Below are positions 21,182 through 32,310 of a stretch of DNA of 64,000 nucleotides, one piece after another. Location: NCBI GenBank assembly GCA_946902985.2, contig OX336389.2:786098979-786162978 (forward strand). Reading direction: 5' to 3'. Each line of letters opens with the position of its first letter. The first letter of the stretch is position 1. The position numbers and the translations under genes are program-made. The stretch comes from Meconema thalassinum (taxonomy: Eukaryota > Arthropoda > Insecta > Orthoptera > Tettigoniidae). Under the pieces are notes generated by a model that searched no databases, had not been told where the DNA came from, and saw only the letters and a list, made by a program, of their open reading frames with translations.

Positions 21182-22712
21182 ATGAATTCCCGTTCGTACT
21201 CCGGGTACTATTTAGTTACATGTGATATGTATGATAATTACGATCTTCCAAAAGGGAATAAGCCTGCCGGATTCTTTATTGATTTAAAAAAGGCCTTTGA
21301 TACTATTAGTCATCCACTGCTTGTATATAAACTGGAGAAGGCTGGTGTAAGAGGTGTGGGATTGTTGTGGTTTAAATATTACTTGTCAAACAGGCAACAA
21401 TATATAAAACTTGGAGCTAATAGAAGAAAATTACAAAGAGTGTCGTACAGTGTACCTCAGGGTTCTATTCTAGGGCCGATTCTCTTCCTCATATATATAT
21501 AAATGACATTACCTTATGCCATTTTAAGGGTAGATTATCTCTCTTAGCTGACGATACTTCGTTGTTTTATTTTGCTACATCTGATAGAGAGATTATATCT
21601 GATATCCAGCATGATTGTTATATCTTGGATGAATAGCTAATGATGAATCTGTTAACACCTAATTACTCAAAAATTGTCTGCATGATGTTCCATAAATGTG
21701 AATATGATTTAAATGCAACAATAAATATCTCGTTTGGCATGACCAGACTAAAGTGGGTGAAGGAGGTTAAATACCTTGGCTTGATAATAGACAAAACTCT
21801 TTCTTAGGCATCACATATAACGAATATAAAAAGTTGGAATCTTAGCTAAAATCAAGTGTTATGCAACAATACAGACACTTCGTGTAATATATTTCGCAAT
21901 CAGTCAGTCTCGGCTCTCAAACCTATGATGCATCTGGGGAAAGGCTTCACAAACTAATTTGAATAAGCTTGAGATTCTACAAAACAGGGCTTTAAGGTCA
22001 ATGTTTGGATTTTATTGTTTACACCCTCGCTGTAGAATGTACAGTACACTGAAACTAATGTATTGCCTTTGAAACTGCTTGTATCTTTCAATTCCACTTT
22101 CGTTATTCATAAAATATTGCATAGTCTCATGATCCCTAACATTACATTCTCTTTCGTTAATGATATTCACATGCACTGCCCAAGACAAAAAAATAAGTTA
22201 CATGTAGTCAGCAATAGAACGACTAAATTTTCAGTCAATGCACTGCAGCACTCGCTCATGTCTGCATACAACCATGTACCACTTCATCAAGCAAGAATTT
22301 CTAAAATTGGACCATTTCGTGAAAAGTTGAAAAGGTACTATTTGTTATCTCTGAATGTATAATAATTTACTCTTATGATACCATATTCTTCCAAATTTTT
22401 TTACGGTTATCAGTACTTGATATCATATCTTCAATGCATCTTGGAAGATGCTCGTTTGCTTATACTCTCATTTCCTCTTATTATATTTAACACTGTCTCC
22501 TTGTTCATGTATTGTGAAACTATAATTTGTCAAAAGCATCGCTTGGAATACACTTCAATATTGCATATTATATTTTGTTTACTGTAAATGTATTATAATT
22601 TAGCCTATGTATAGTTAGTCCGTCATCTGTGTAATGAACTATGTACTGTTCCACACGACAAAGCTCTGCTCTCGGGAGTCTTCTTCTAGACAAATAAATA
22701 AATAAATATTAT
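21182..22712 (+). pseudogene. CR1/Jockey-like LINE relic, RT and C-terminus
   Basis: A 5'-truncated non-LTR retrotransposon. The RT core is clear from about 21255: AGFFIDLKKAFDTISHPLL, KYYLSNRQQYIK, and VPQGSILGPILFLIYI to 21502. The frame then shifts by one base, and the catalytic box LADDTSLF follows at about 21544-21567. WVKEVKYLGLIID near 21757-21795 is the usual post-RT block. The C-terminal segment 22063-22362 is again open. Several stops and frame changes intervene. The element ends with a (AAAT)n tail at 22690-22710, the tail type usual for CR1/L2/Jockey-related LINEs. In life the RT would copy its RNA, and perhaps SINE RNA, at nicked chromosomal targets. Confidence 0.87.
22690..22710 (+). 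repeat. (AAAT)n LINE tail
   Basis: Four to five AAAT units mark the 3' end of the LINE relic just upstream. Confidence 0.85.
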
Positions 22713-22774
22713 CTGAGCGCGTGTTCTCAGAATAAATATGACTGTTCTGCACCACTATCTTTAAACGATTGATA

Positions 22775-24150
22775 ATGATTCTCATCATATGAAATATAGA
22801 CTTTTGAGACTATCTTGTCTGTGTATGTGTGTGCGTATGTGGTTATGTGTTCCCCTAATACATTTTGACTAGCAGGACCGATATCAATGAAACTTGGGAA
22901 TAACTTCATGTGACCACATCCGACCCCAACCCTGGCTTTCAAATGTCAATAATTGGACGTGTAACCAATCTGACACAGCAGCCGCTCCAAATATCTCACT
23001 GGTACACAAACTATTGCAGCAATCGATCCAAAATTTTGTATGGCGATCGAGGACTATAAAGTAAGTTATCACATGTGACTTTCGAAAAAACGATAAACAC
23101 AAAACCAACATGGCTGCCACGCAAATTTCAAGTACTTAAATGAGCTCTTCTAGTAGCTTATTCATCCAAGCACAGTGAAACCTGGCATAAGCAATCTTTA
23201 TTTAGAGCTTAATATATTGGCTTCTAACGCAACTAAATTGTCTTGGAAAATTCTAGTTAATGGCTGTGTGGATGTTTAATGAAGCGATCGAAGTGAAACT
23301 TTGCATAATTAAGCATTACTATATTATTAATCTACTGGTGCATACAACTATAGTTTACGTGTAATGAATTGTAGATGGTGGGCATGTAAATTCGTGAGAT
23401 ATGAATTTTCCTAACTCGCCAAGGAATGATCCAATATCTGGAAATCTTGGTATAGTTGACAGCATAAATCTACCGGTATTAAAACCTAACTCTTACTTTT
23501 AATAAATTCTAGATGGCGCACGTCAAGTCCTAATTCATGATTTCATTTAATTCATCACTGAATGATAGCAAAGCACTACTAGATTCTAAGCCTACAGGTA
23601 CATAAATCTGTTGCTTCCTTTTCACAAATTATAGACGGCATGCGTGTTATTTCCTTATATGTGTATTCCTCTAACTCGTCAAGGAAATGTCCGATCTTTG
23701 TGAAACCTTGTACAGTGAACCAATGACATAATCTAAACCTACAAATACATAAATCTAATATACTGTAGGTTTGCTTTTGATAATTATAGGTAGCGCGTTT
23801 GCCAGTCCCTTAAAAATTAGGCGTTCCTAAGACTGAAACATTCTGGGGTATAATTTTTTAGTGTAGTACTCTTCAATGTAGAAGAGCGATTTTGATAAAA
23901 TGAACTGGTACGATGATTGAATTGTTCAACGTTGCATTAATGAACTATAAGCTACAGGGCTTTTATGAGTATTTCCAAATTTAAACTTTTTTATGGTTGG
24001 TGCGTTATTGAAGTGACGACTGGAGAAAATTGTAAAGAATAGGCTACTTATGAAATAATAATCATCTGACAAAGAAATCTCTAACTTACCTTTCATAAGC
24101 CGTGCATATGACTTTCCCTAAAATGAACGTCTGTGGATCATTACGGAAAG
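22775..24150 (-). mobile_element. Dispersed element M, copy 2
   Basis: Minus strand, longest M copy. Near 22780-22800 the sequence TCATCATATGAAATATAGA is a decayed version of the terminal hairpin. TGTGTGTGCG repeats follow, then the GCCGCC block near 22975-22990 and the CAAAATTTTGTATGGCGATCG line near 23030. Downstream, a module of about 200-240 bp with AACTCGTCAAGGAA and similar phrases repeats (about 23410 and 23675), so part of the element is a diverged tandem array. Its far end, CATAAGCCGTGCATATGACT near 24095, matches M copy 1. Confidence 0.55.
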
Positions 24151-24349
24151 ATGCAATCTCTTCGGAAGTGGTCATAACTAACAGATAATGTGAGTTAAAT
24201 AGTCATGCGCCTAATTTTGCTAGTGTGGTGGTGCTGATGATTGTTGTCTTAAGGAACAAAACATCGCGCTAATCTGCGCTACTGCAAAATTGATAAAATG
24301 TACTACTATGACGAACTAAATATTCTGGTACATATTTTTTGAATTTGTT

Positions 24350-24401
24350 CACTAGCTATACCCGGCATGCGTTGCAATGCCAATCAAAGACAGATAGAAA
24401 G
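24350..24401 (+). mobile_element. Possible H-like terminus
   Basis: TTCACTAGCTATACCCGGCA followed by TGCGTTGCAATGCC resembles the ACTAGCAG-TGCCCGGCTTCGCC end of H and similar termini in other arthropod repeats. It is cut off by the S1 SINE that follows. Confidence 0.35.
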
Positions 24402-24626
24402 AATAATAATGTTATTTGTTTTACGTCCCTTTTAACAACTGCGGCTTTTAGAGACGACTGGTTGACAGAATTTTGGCCCGAAGGGGATCTTTAACGTGCA
24501 AGTAAATCTACTGACACGGCCCCGTCGCATTTGCACACCCTCAAATGCCAACTGGCTGCGCCAGTATTCGATCCTGCAGCTTTGGTAACAGCAGGCGCGA
24601 ACGTTACCGCTGAGCAACGCAGCCAA
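24402..24626 (-). mobile_element. SINE S1
   Basis: Minus strand, with AATAATAATG at the 3' end (left) and the head GGCTGCGTTGCTCAGCGG at the right. Box B reads GGATCGAATACTG, a mild decay. Confidence 0.85.
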
Positions 24627-24629
24627 TCC

Positions 24630-24665
<36 letters not shown>

Positions 24666-24666
24666 A
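24630..24666. repeat. (AAAG)n microsatellite
   Basis: About nine AAAG units directly at the 5' end of the S1 SINE. Confidence 0.95.
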
Positions 24667-24669
24667 TAA

Positions 24670-25790
24670 AAAAATTACGCGCCTTACAGTAGTCGCATAT
24701 GATGTGTAACATCTGACATGTTATTCGAATAATACCATATTACTTACTCGCATTTTTTTAAAGAATGAACTCATAGTGCTACCTTGTGCCAGCAAACATG
24801 AAAGGATTCTCCAATGCATCTGCAGTAGTGACATATACCTGGAACTGTATACGGGAGCAATCCACTGCCTACTTGATGCGAGTTGCGCTTTTTACCGGCC
24901 AGTTAGTGAACCCATGCCAGCGGTGTTATTGGAAATGGCCTCTTATTGCCGATATAGCGCACTGCCAAGTATAGGCGCGATTAAAAATTAGGTGTGCAGT
25001 AGGTATATTAAAGGCGTTTCTCCCAGTGATACGTTTATACCAACCAAATAGCTTAATATGATTATAGTGGAAACCCCCACGAGAAACTGGCGACACTGAT
25101 TATGCGTGCCATCTAGCGGTTTCCGCAGACAACTACGAACTCGATTTCAATCAGCTGGCAAGTTTACCTGCAAATCGTTAGAAGTGCAACTTTTGGGCTA
25201 TGTATGGGTGTTTTCATTACAAAATACAAAGTGATTAAGTGATTAAGCTATTTTGAGCAACGAAGTTTCAATTATTGTTAGTAGTCGGTGTTAATATACT
25301 GAATTCCTACGTTGTTTGGAGTGTTGGTTGATGCGATATACCACTCGAGGTATCGAGTGCTTACATTAAATAAGAATACAGCAAAAGTATGAAGATTTAA
25401 TAAATCGTAATTGTTTTCAGCAAATATGATATAATGAATATTTTCACACCAAAGAACGACAATTTAAAGATGATTTATTGAATCAATTTCTTTAATGGGG
25501 CCTCCAAACCTTGAGGTAAACCGTATGCGATTTACATTCCACATAGTCACATGGCTTACAGTACGTCGTTGTACCGATCTCCGCCACCGCGCGCGCTCAT
25601 TGTTTCCGTCCCATCCACTTTCGTCTATTTTCCAAAATCACTCCCACAAAAATGTCGAGCTACCGAGTGCCACAAAAATATCCAGCTACCGAGTGGAAAG
25701 ATGTTACATATCAAAAAGAAGTGTTTGAAATGTATTTTCGTTTACTGACGTGCCTTTGGATAAACAATATTCTTCGCTTTTCTATTGAAT
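24670..25790. other. No recognisable feature
   Basis: About 1.1 kb with only short open frames. The region 25080-25180 has a more balanced base composition, but no domain or motif supports a gene. Confidence 0.45.
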
Positions 25791-25792
25791 TG

Positions 25793-26090
25793 ACACGTCA
25801 AACTTACAAACTACTGTAATGAAAAGAAATATTTTAAAAATCACAGTCGAGTAAGACTTTATGTGGTGGTGATTAGTGGTATAATGGGCGTAGTATGTAG
25901 GTCATTTGCCCTTGTGTAAAGATGATAATGAAAACTATTACACGTCAAACTTACAAACTACCGTAATAGAAAGAAATATTTCAAAAATCACAGTCGAGGA
26001 AGACTTAATGTGGTGGTGATCAGTAGTAGCCTATAATGGACGTAACATCTAGGTCATTTGCCTTTAATGATAATAATAGGCTAATGAAAA
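25793..26090 (+). repeat. 147-bp direct duplication, H-like sequence
   Basis: ACACGTCAAACTTACAAACT starts at 25793 and again at 25940. The two units stay alike through ATCACAGTCGAG and GTGGTGGTGAT to AGGTCATTTGCC. The second unit's TATAATGGACGTAACATCTA resembles the left part of H at about 53780-53800, so this may be a piece of an H relative that was doubled. Confidence 0.7.
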
Positions 26091-26799
26091 AGGAAACGAT
26101 AACTAAACGAGAAAGGTGAAATTTTAAAACTGATATACAGGTAATTCAGATTTCTACCTTCGATATCTTCCTAGTCTCAACCTTATTTGCTGGTTTAGGC
26201 CGATACTCGTTGCATCTAGAGAATGAGCAGTTGACGTACTGCTCGGGCCCAGCTCCGTGAATCTGAGAGGAATGTGGATCGCATGGATGATGATATAGCC
26301 TATGATGACAGACGTGTGCAGTTCCCGGTCCTTGCGTAGTAACAGACCAAATACATTGGTCGGTGACTCACTCACTCATTTGCAACACCACAGTGGTTTA
26401 GGCAACGGCCCTATGTTAGCAGTACTGGAATACACAGGAATACCAGATATGACAGGCCCTTCACTTGTCGCCTGCCCCTTCCCCTGACCACACAAGTTCA
26501 CAGAGCTTGGGGTGTCACCAAATATCTATACATTGAAACGCACATGTTGGTTGAATTATGTAGATGTAACTGTTAAAATATTCAATGCTTTAAATATTGA
26601 GATACTCCCAAATCAATACAGCGAGGTCATCTGCCCTGGTTAGAGGCATAGGTGGACAATTATTAAGTAACGAATGAAGCTAATTATTTCACACACGAAC
26701 TGAAATGTCACTGTGAATGATTCAAATCAATTCAATTCTGTCAAGCATTCGCACACATACAACAACATAAAACACATGCACTAACGCAAAAATGTATGA
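26091..26799. other. No recognisable feature
   Basis: Nothing recognised. Two short overlapping open frames at 26154-26487 lack any supporting motif. Confidence 0.45.
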
Positions 26800-27750
26800 A
26801 ATACACTCATTTGTTGAAGCGACTCAACAAATCAATTTACTAATTCAGAAACCTATGCGGGCGTGCACAAATGTTCACCAAAGTTCATTTGTTGAAACGA
26901 CTCGCACGCCAATTATTGAAAATTTGATTTTCTAATTCGGAAAACTTCGCGGGCGTAGCCACAACAGCTCACCAAAGTTAATTTCTTGGAATGATTCGGG
27001 CTCATCACTCATTTGTTGAAACTATTCGTGCGCCATCCAATGTAAAATGGATTTACTCATTCAGAAACATCTGTGGGAGTGTGCACAACAACTCACCAAA
27101 GTTCCATCACAATTGGCGTAATTGTATATGAACGCTTACGGGACTCTCCTGAAACGATTCGCTGGCCAACACACATTTGTTGAAACTACTCGTATGCTAC
27201 CTATTATCAAATGGTTTTTCTTATTCAGAAAGCTTTGCAGCAGTGTGCACAACAACTCACCTAAATTTCATCGCAATCGATGAATGGCATATGAACGCAT
27301 ACAGGACTTTTTTGAAACGATTCGCGCGCCATCACTCATTTGTTGAATCTATACGTGCGCTACCTATTGTGAAATGGATTTACTAAACCAGAAACTTTCC
27401 TTGGAGTGTAGACAACAACTCATCCTAGTTTTATTGCAATTGGATAAATGGTAGCCTATATGAACGCATACAGGACTTCGTTGAAGAAATTTGCGCACCG
27501 CCACTCATGTGTTGAATCAACTCGTGCGCTACCTTTTGTGAAATGGATTTACTAAGCCAGACACTTTCCTTGGAGTGTACACAATAACTCACCCAAGATT
27601 CATCGCAATTGGATGAATGGTATATGAACGCATATGAGCCCTTGTTGAAACGTTTCGCACGCCGTCGCTCATTTGTTGAATCTACTCGTGCGCTACCTAC
27701 TATAAAAATATGAAGAGATTCACGCGCCGTCACACATTTGTTGAATCGCA
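26800..27750 (+). repeat. Tandem array, unit about 164 bp
   Basis: Anchoring on CATTTGTTGAA and variants, unit starts near 27011, 27175, 27338, 27507 and 27671 give steps of 164, 163, 169 and 164. More diverged units precede them from about 26809, and a short partial unit is at 27736. Each contains CGTGCGC(C/T)A, a TGGATTTACT block and GGAGTGTACACAACAACTCA. The array runs straight into M copy 3 and is probably part of that element. Confidence 0.88.
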
Positions 27751-27754
27751 CAGC

Positions 27755-28274
27755 CGCCATCTTGAGAATATGTATACAACTGAACTGAATTAGATATCAT
27801 TGCATTACAATATGTATAAACATTTGCTGTACTAAGTTTCACTGTGCTCGGATTGTTAAATCGCGATAAAAGTCTATTTAAATGTTTCAATTTTTCTTGG
27901 CCGCCATGTTCGTTTTGGACTTAACAGGTTTTTGATAATTGCATAGGTGAACTTGTAGTAGTGCCCTTTATCACCGTACAAAATGTCAGGATGACATCAG
28001 TAATAGTTTCGGAGGTATAGAATGCCAGTGAAATATTTCGCACATCCGCCATGTTTAATTGGTGGTACGTAATAAAATGTGATGGGCACGGTCGGGGTCG
28101 GACAATATTGAACTATGACCTTACCGAGTTTCATTGAAATCGCTCCAGCCGTTTAGATTTTATTGGGGGGACATACACAGACACACATATGCACACACAC
28201 ACACACACGCACGCACGGAAGAAAGGTGAACTCATTAGACTTTTTTTTTTTTTTCACAAACGAAAATAGGCTAA
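27755..28274 (+). mobile_element. Dispersed element M, copy 3
   Basis: Contains CAGCCGCCATCTTGAG, GGCCGCCATGTTCG, TACAAAATGTCAGGATGACA, CGGTCGGGGTCGGACA and ATCGCTCCAGCCGTTTAGAT in the M order. A CA-rich tract and then a poly-T-damaged hairpin end it with AAAATAGGCTAA at 28263-28274. Non-coding. Confidence 0.7.
28188..28213. repeat. (AC)n microsatellite inside M
   Basis: CA repeats with ACGC variants, located before the terminal hairpin as in other M and L copies. Confidence 0.9.
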
Positions 28275-28927
28275 AAATGGCCTTGTCCTTCTACAGCCTA
28301 CTACATGGAGAAAGGTAAAGACGAGCGGTAAAGGAATCAATTGGACTCAGCTGAGCTCTTATTCTTCAAATGAGACCTCGACCATATTCAGCTTGAGCAG
28401 TCAGGCACGTTTGTAATAAGGCATCTGAGTCGCCCTTCTTCAATACATTCGTAATGCAAATTTCACGCATTGGTTGGCTTGTGCTGCCAATTGTTTCACG
28501 GTTTTAGCGCCGCCTATTATATTCAGTCAGCCTTCACCATCTCCTTGAGGCCACAGCAGTACTCTGGAACCCGCCGCAACCATTAAGTGAATTCGAGGTA
28601 ATATAGGTGACGAATAGTGAGGCCACTCCTATGGAGTTCCTCACCTGAACCCCGCACCATTTTCATATCGGCCTACATTCTAACATCAGCCATCTAAAAT
28701 GTCAACTACCTACCATAAAAAAAACTCACTTACCTACCTAATAGGCCATAGTTTTCTACCTAACGGTGAAGAGGATTTGCAAATACATTTTCAGTCGATG
28801 GTAATTGAGGTTGCTTGGGCCCTAGAATAGCCTTTCATTTAAGGTGGTTTCAATACCCATTCCTCCTCCGGAACGTTTTCCATCTGGCCTTGCCTCGACC
28901 GCTTCTCTGGGATATCTGTACCCACCT
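28275..28927. other. No recognisable feature
   Basis: Nothing recognised on either strand. Confidence 0.5.
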
Positions 28928-29000
28928 TCGGTAGACTAGTCGGTAGAGGCACTGAGCTTCTAAACGAAAGAGAGTGGGTTCGATTCACACACACGTAGTG
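28928..29000 (+). mobile_element. Possible tRNA-like SINE head
   Basis: GACTAGTCGGTAGAGGCACT followed by GTGGGTTCGATTCACAC has the spacing of box A and box B of a pol III promoter. The body after it matches no SINE family seen here and no duplication was found. It cannot be folded into a convincing cloverleaf, so it is not called a tRNA gene. Confidence 0.35.
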
Positions 29001-29908
29001 GATTTTAGAAACAAAACCACCCAATTTCAGAAACGCAAACAGCTTTGGGGTTAGATCAACATGAAACAGAAATAAGTACCGTTACCAGGGTAATTCCTGG
29101 GAACAAAGGCGGTCGGGCTTGGTGCTGACACCTCCTTCACATCTAGTGACGATGTCATGAAGCGAGGAAGTCTCCACCTTCCACTGCTCCAAGGAACTCC
29201 ATGGCCTGTACGGAGTTGGCTTTGCTTTACCCATCCTCTGTACATGGTCGAGCTGTTGTTTGATGTGACCGTCTTATGCGATCCAACAGTGGCTCAACGT
29301 TTACAGTAATTTAGTCCTGATTGAAGAATGTCTCCCTTAGTCTCTTCAGGTTTCCCCCACCACTGCCCAGAGGTATCTAATTTAAGCTATCTGAAGTCGA
29401 CCTTTAATTTTGGCTGCCAGTGTTCATGTTTCACTGCTGCAAGCGAAAATTAGTCAGTTGTTTTTCTTGAGAAAGCACAGTTACCTTATGAGCATTTATT
29501 TCATTTGCCAATTTTTTTGGAATTCCGGCTATAAGGTTTCTGGTGCAAAGAATCAATAGAGAGCATTTTCTGGACTATTATACAACAGCTCTTTGTAAGA
29601 TCGGGAATTCTTGAACATCTGCCAGGTTGGGACGAGCTTGTTCAATGTTGGGGATTAGTGGAGTCATGTTAATGAATAATTACACTTGGAAAGATTGTTT
29701 CCCTTGTTTGTTATAGGGTATCTCCCTTATTTCATGGAATGTTGTTCCATCATAATTTCATTTTAGTGACTGTATGTATATGTAGCCCTAAAGGGTTGTT
29801 TGTTTAGCAGTTAGTAAGACTGAATGGTTCGGGTGGTAGGCCTATCAGAACACCAGGTCGCCAGTCAGCTGGTAAGGCTGAGGACGCTTTAGCGCTGGCC
29901 TTGCAATA
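29001..29908. other. No recognisable feature
   Basis: About 900 bp without a recognisable element or coding signal. Confidence 0.45.
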
Positions 29909-30125
29909 TTGTTGTTGTTGTTGTTTGAGAGCGCTAACGTGCTACTTCGTGCCTCGCAGGCATCGGGAGAGCGTGGGTTTGAAATCCATCTCGGTCGTCC
30001 TGTAAATGAATTTCGGGTTTTCCCATTTTCGCCACCAGGCAAATGCCGGGACGGTTCCTTTCGATAGGTCTACGGCAACTTCCTTCCAAAATCGCTTCCC
30101 TGACTCGTCCTGAAGAGAAAATAAA
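29909..30125 (+). mobile_element. SINE S5 with leading TTG run
   Basis: A (TTG)n run at 29909-29925 is followed by GAGAGCGCTAACGTGCTACT, a decayed box B GTGGGTTTGAAATCCATC, and the S5 body ACCAGGCAAATGCCGGGACG. The first bases of the S5 head are missing. The TTG run may be the reverse tail of a lost neighbour. Confidence 0.75.
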
Positions 30126-30618
30126 TGGCAATTGGCAGCATTAATACAATCATATGTACAGGGAAGCCTATCTCACCCGAGAGTCGTCAGGCAACATTTT
30201 ACACAGTTTTTTCTCAATATTTTCAATTGATTTACCCTGCACGTTCAGTACTGCTCTGATCACGTTGCTGAGATACGGTGAACATAGTAACGTACAACAC
30301 TGCATGTTCAGCTACGGTTATCATACGGCTTGTGTCTTTCTTTACCTTTTACTGCAAGCAGTACGTCACTAGTATTTCATTTTTAGTTAGATTTATAATC
30401 ATTCTTCTCACGCAAGCAGAAAGCATTTATTTGCAAATAACATACTGATACCGTAAGAATATGACATATCTGTAAGAGACATGACATTACATCACATAAG
30501 CACGCGGACTTGTACACACATAACCTTGGCGATACATAATGTACGGCATACGATTTAATTTATGCTCACGACACCTCGTTCGTGTTTTGGAAACAAAGTG
30601 ATCACTCAGTACTCAATC
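30126..30618. other. No recognisable feature
   Basis: Nothing recognised. Confidence 0.5.
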
Positions 30619-30937
30619 AAATCGAGCATTAAAAAGTAACCCCTGGCACTACAGCCTACCAAGCGACCCCTGCCCAGCCATTTGGCCTGCAGATATTGGG
30701 GTGACGCGTGATCAGCGCATCGGGTCCCCTCGGCCGTCAATCTTGGTTTTCGTGATCGGGGCGCTGCCTCGCTGTCAGACAGCTACTCAATTTTCCTCAC
30801 GAGGCTGGGTGCACCCCGTTCCAGCCCTCACGTCAGTTTCTAAGATCCCTGACGGAGCCGGGAATCAAACTCGGAGCCTCCGGGTGAGAGGCAGGCGCGC
30901 TGCCCCAACACCACGGCGCCGGCCAAATAGAGCATTA
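30619..30937 (-). mobile_element. SINE S2, full length, 13-bp TSD
   Basis: Element 30632-30924 on the minus strand, head GGCCGGCGCCGTGGTGTTGG, box B GAGTTTGATTCCCGG, body and GGCTGTAGTGCC end. It is flanked by AAATCGAGCATTA (30619-30631) and AAATAGAGCATTA (30925-30937), one mismatch. Confidence 0.88.
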
Positions 30938-31667
30938 CTATGTCTAACAACGATTTCAAGGAGTAGGCCTATACGCCAAGAATGCTAAGTCAGTTTACCA
31001 TAGTATGGAAACGGGTGTCTTGTGATTAGCCCAGCACTGTGGCAATACAGATAAGAAACTATTGACTATCGGGACTATTCATTTCGTAAGGTCCAACGTA
31101 TATCCATGACCTAGTTAAGCAAATGAAGGGTACACGGGAAGAAGGGAGAATGTCAAATAATGTAAAATGTTCAGGAAACGAGTTTTAAAATGTCATTACT
31201 TATATGTACTTATATGTACGCGTCAACTTGGAACGTCATTTTCTCACGGTCCTCATTGTTCTTAGCCAGACACAATTGTGCCTTCAATACGTCGCAAGGA
31301 GGCCTACCAGATCGCGCTGATATCTCGATTTTACATTTTGAGTAGCATTCCCCCTTCTTCCCGTGGCCCTTCTAATATTAATGCATCCGTACTGTAAATG
31401 GGTGTACTTTAACTAGTCTATGAAATTAATTTTGTCAGTCAACAATATACACTTCACTAACCACAGAATGCATCCATCGATTGTTAAGTTCCTTACGTTT
31501 TGTACGTAGTAATGCTTTGCAGATTTTGCAATACATTTTTTTTTTTCGTATGGCTTTTAGTGCAGGGAGTGTCCGAGGACATGTTCGGCTCACCAGTTTT
31601 GTAGCTGCTTCGAAACGAACACCCAATGGGTGAGCTACAAGTACCGTTGGGGAGGGAAATTGGAATG
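30938..31667. other. No recognisable feature
   Basis: Nothing recognised. Short open frames overlap the next SINE and are its read-through. Confidence 0.5.
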
Positions 31668-31858
31668 TTAGGACGAGGAGGTGGAAGATAGAGGCTGTGG
31701 CCTATAGTTAGGGACCAACCTCGGCATTTGCCTGGAAGGAAGATGGGAAAGAAGACCATCTTCAAGGTTGCTAGCGGGGGGATTCGAACCTCCTCGCCTG
31801 CCGGATGTGAGCGACTGCCAGCAGTCATGCCGTAACGGCCACGGCTAACTCACCCGGT
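31668..31858 (-). mobile_element. SINE S7
   Basis: Minus strand: head GAGTTAGCCGTGGCCGTTAC with box B GGAGGTTCGAATCCCCCC. The body CTTCCAGGCAAATGCCGAGG and TCCCTAACTATAGGCCACAG resembles the middle of S3 and S5. The head is different from any other in the window, so it is a separate family or a head swap. Confidence 0.72.
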
Positions 31859-31924
31859 ACATCTTCTCTGATTCATTTCTATTTTTATCAGTGCAGTGTA
31901 TTTTATTTAGCATATATATGATAT

Positions 31925-32310
31925 ACTCTGATGGTGTAGCAGCTAGCATTCTTGGCTGTCACCCCCGGAGGTCCGGGTTCGATACCAGGCTTTGTCTAGA
32001 AATTAAATTCTGGTCTGAGGGCTAGGATGGGGTACACTCAGCTTCGTGAGGCAAAACTGAGAAGAGGAGGATTCGATTCCCATTTCAGCCTTCTTGTAAG
32101 TGGTTTTCCACTTCCACTCCAGGCAAATGCTGGGATGGCACCTAACTTAAGGCCACGGCCGCTTCCTACCCCAATAACAAATACACACACTAGTACAGAC
32201 ATCACAGTGCCACAGGTTATCAGACAAATTCTACACACACCCAAACACACGGGGCTACATGACAACGATATCGCAAAGTCCCTAGTAGAACCAACAGCAA
32301 CATTTTGACC
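31925..32310 (+). mobile_element. SINE S3, full length
   Basis: Head GATGGTGTAGCAGCTAGCAT with box B GGGTTCGATACCAGG near 31975-31989, linker GGATGGGGTACACTCAGC, second box-B-like GATTCGATTCCCATTTCAGC near 32070, body CTCCAGGCAAATGCTGGGAT, and tail CACAGGTTATCAGACAAATT to CACGGGGCTACATGACAACG. Confidence 0.87.

Noticed and set aside
24776..24991. Overlapping 62- and 71-codon frames as a small gene
   Set aside because: No start context, splice signal or motif. Two overlapping frames of similar length fit chance.
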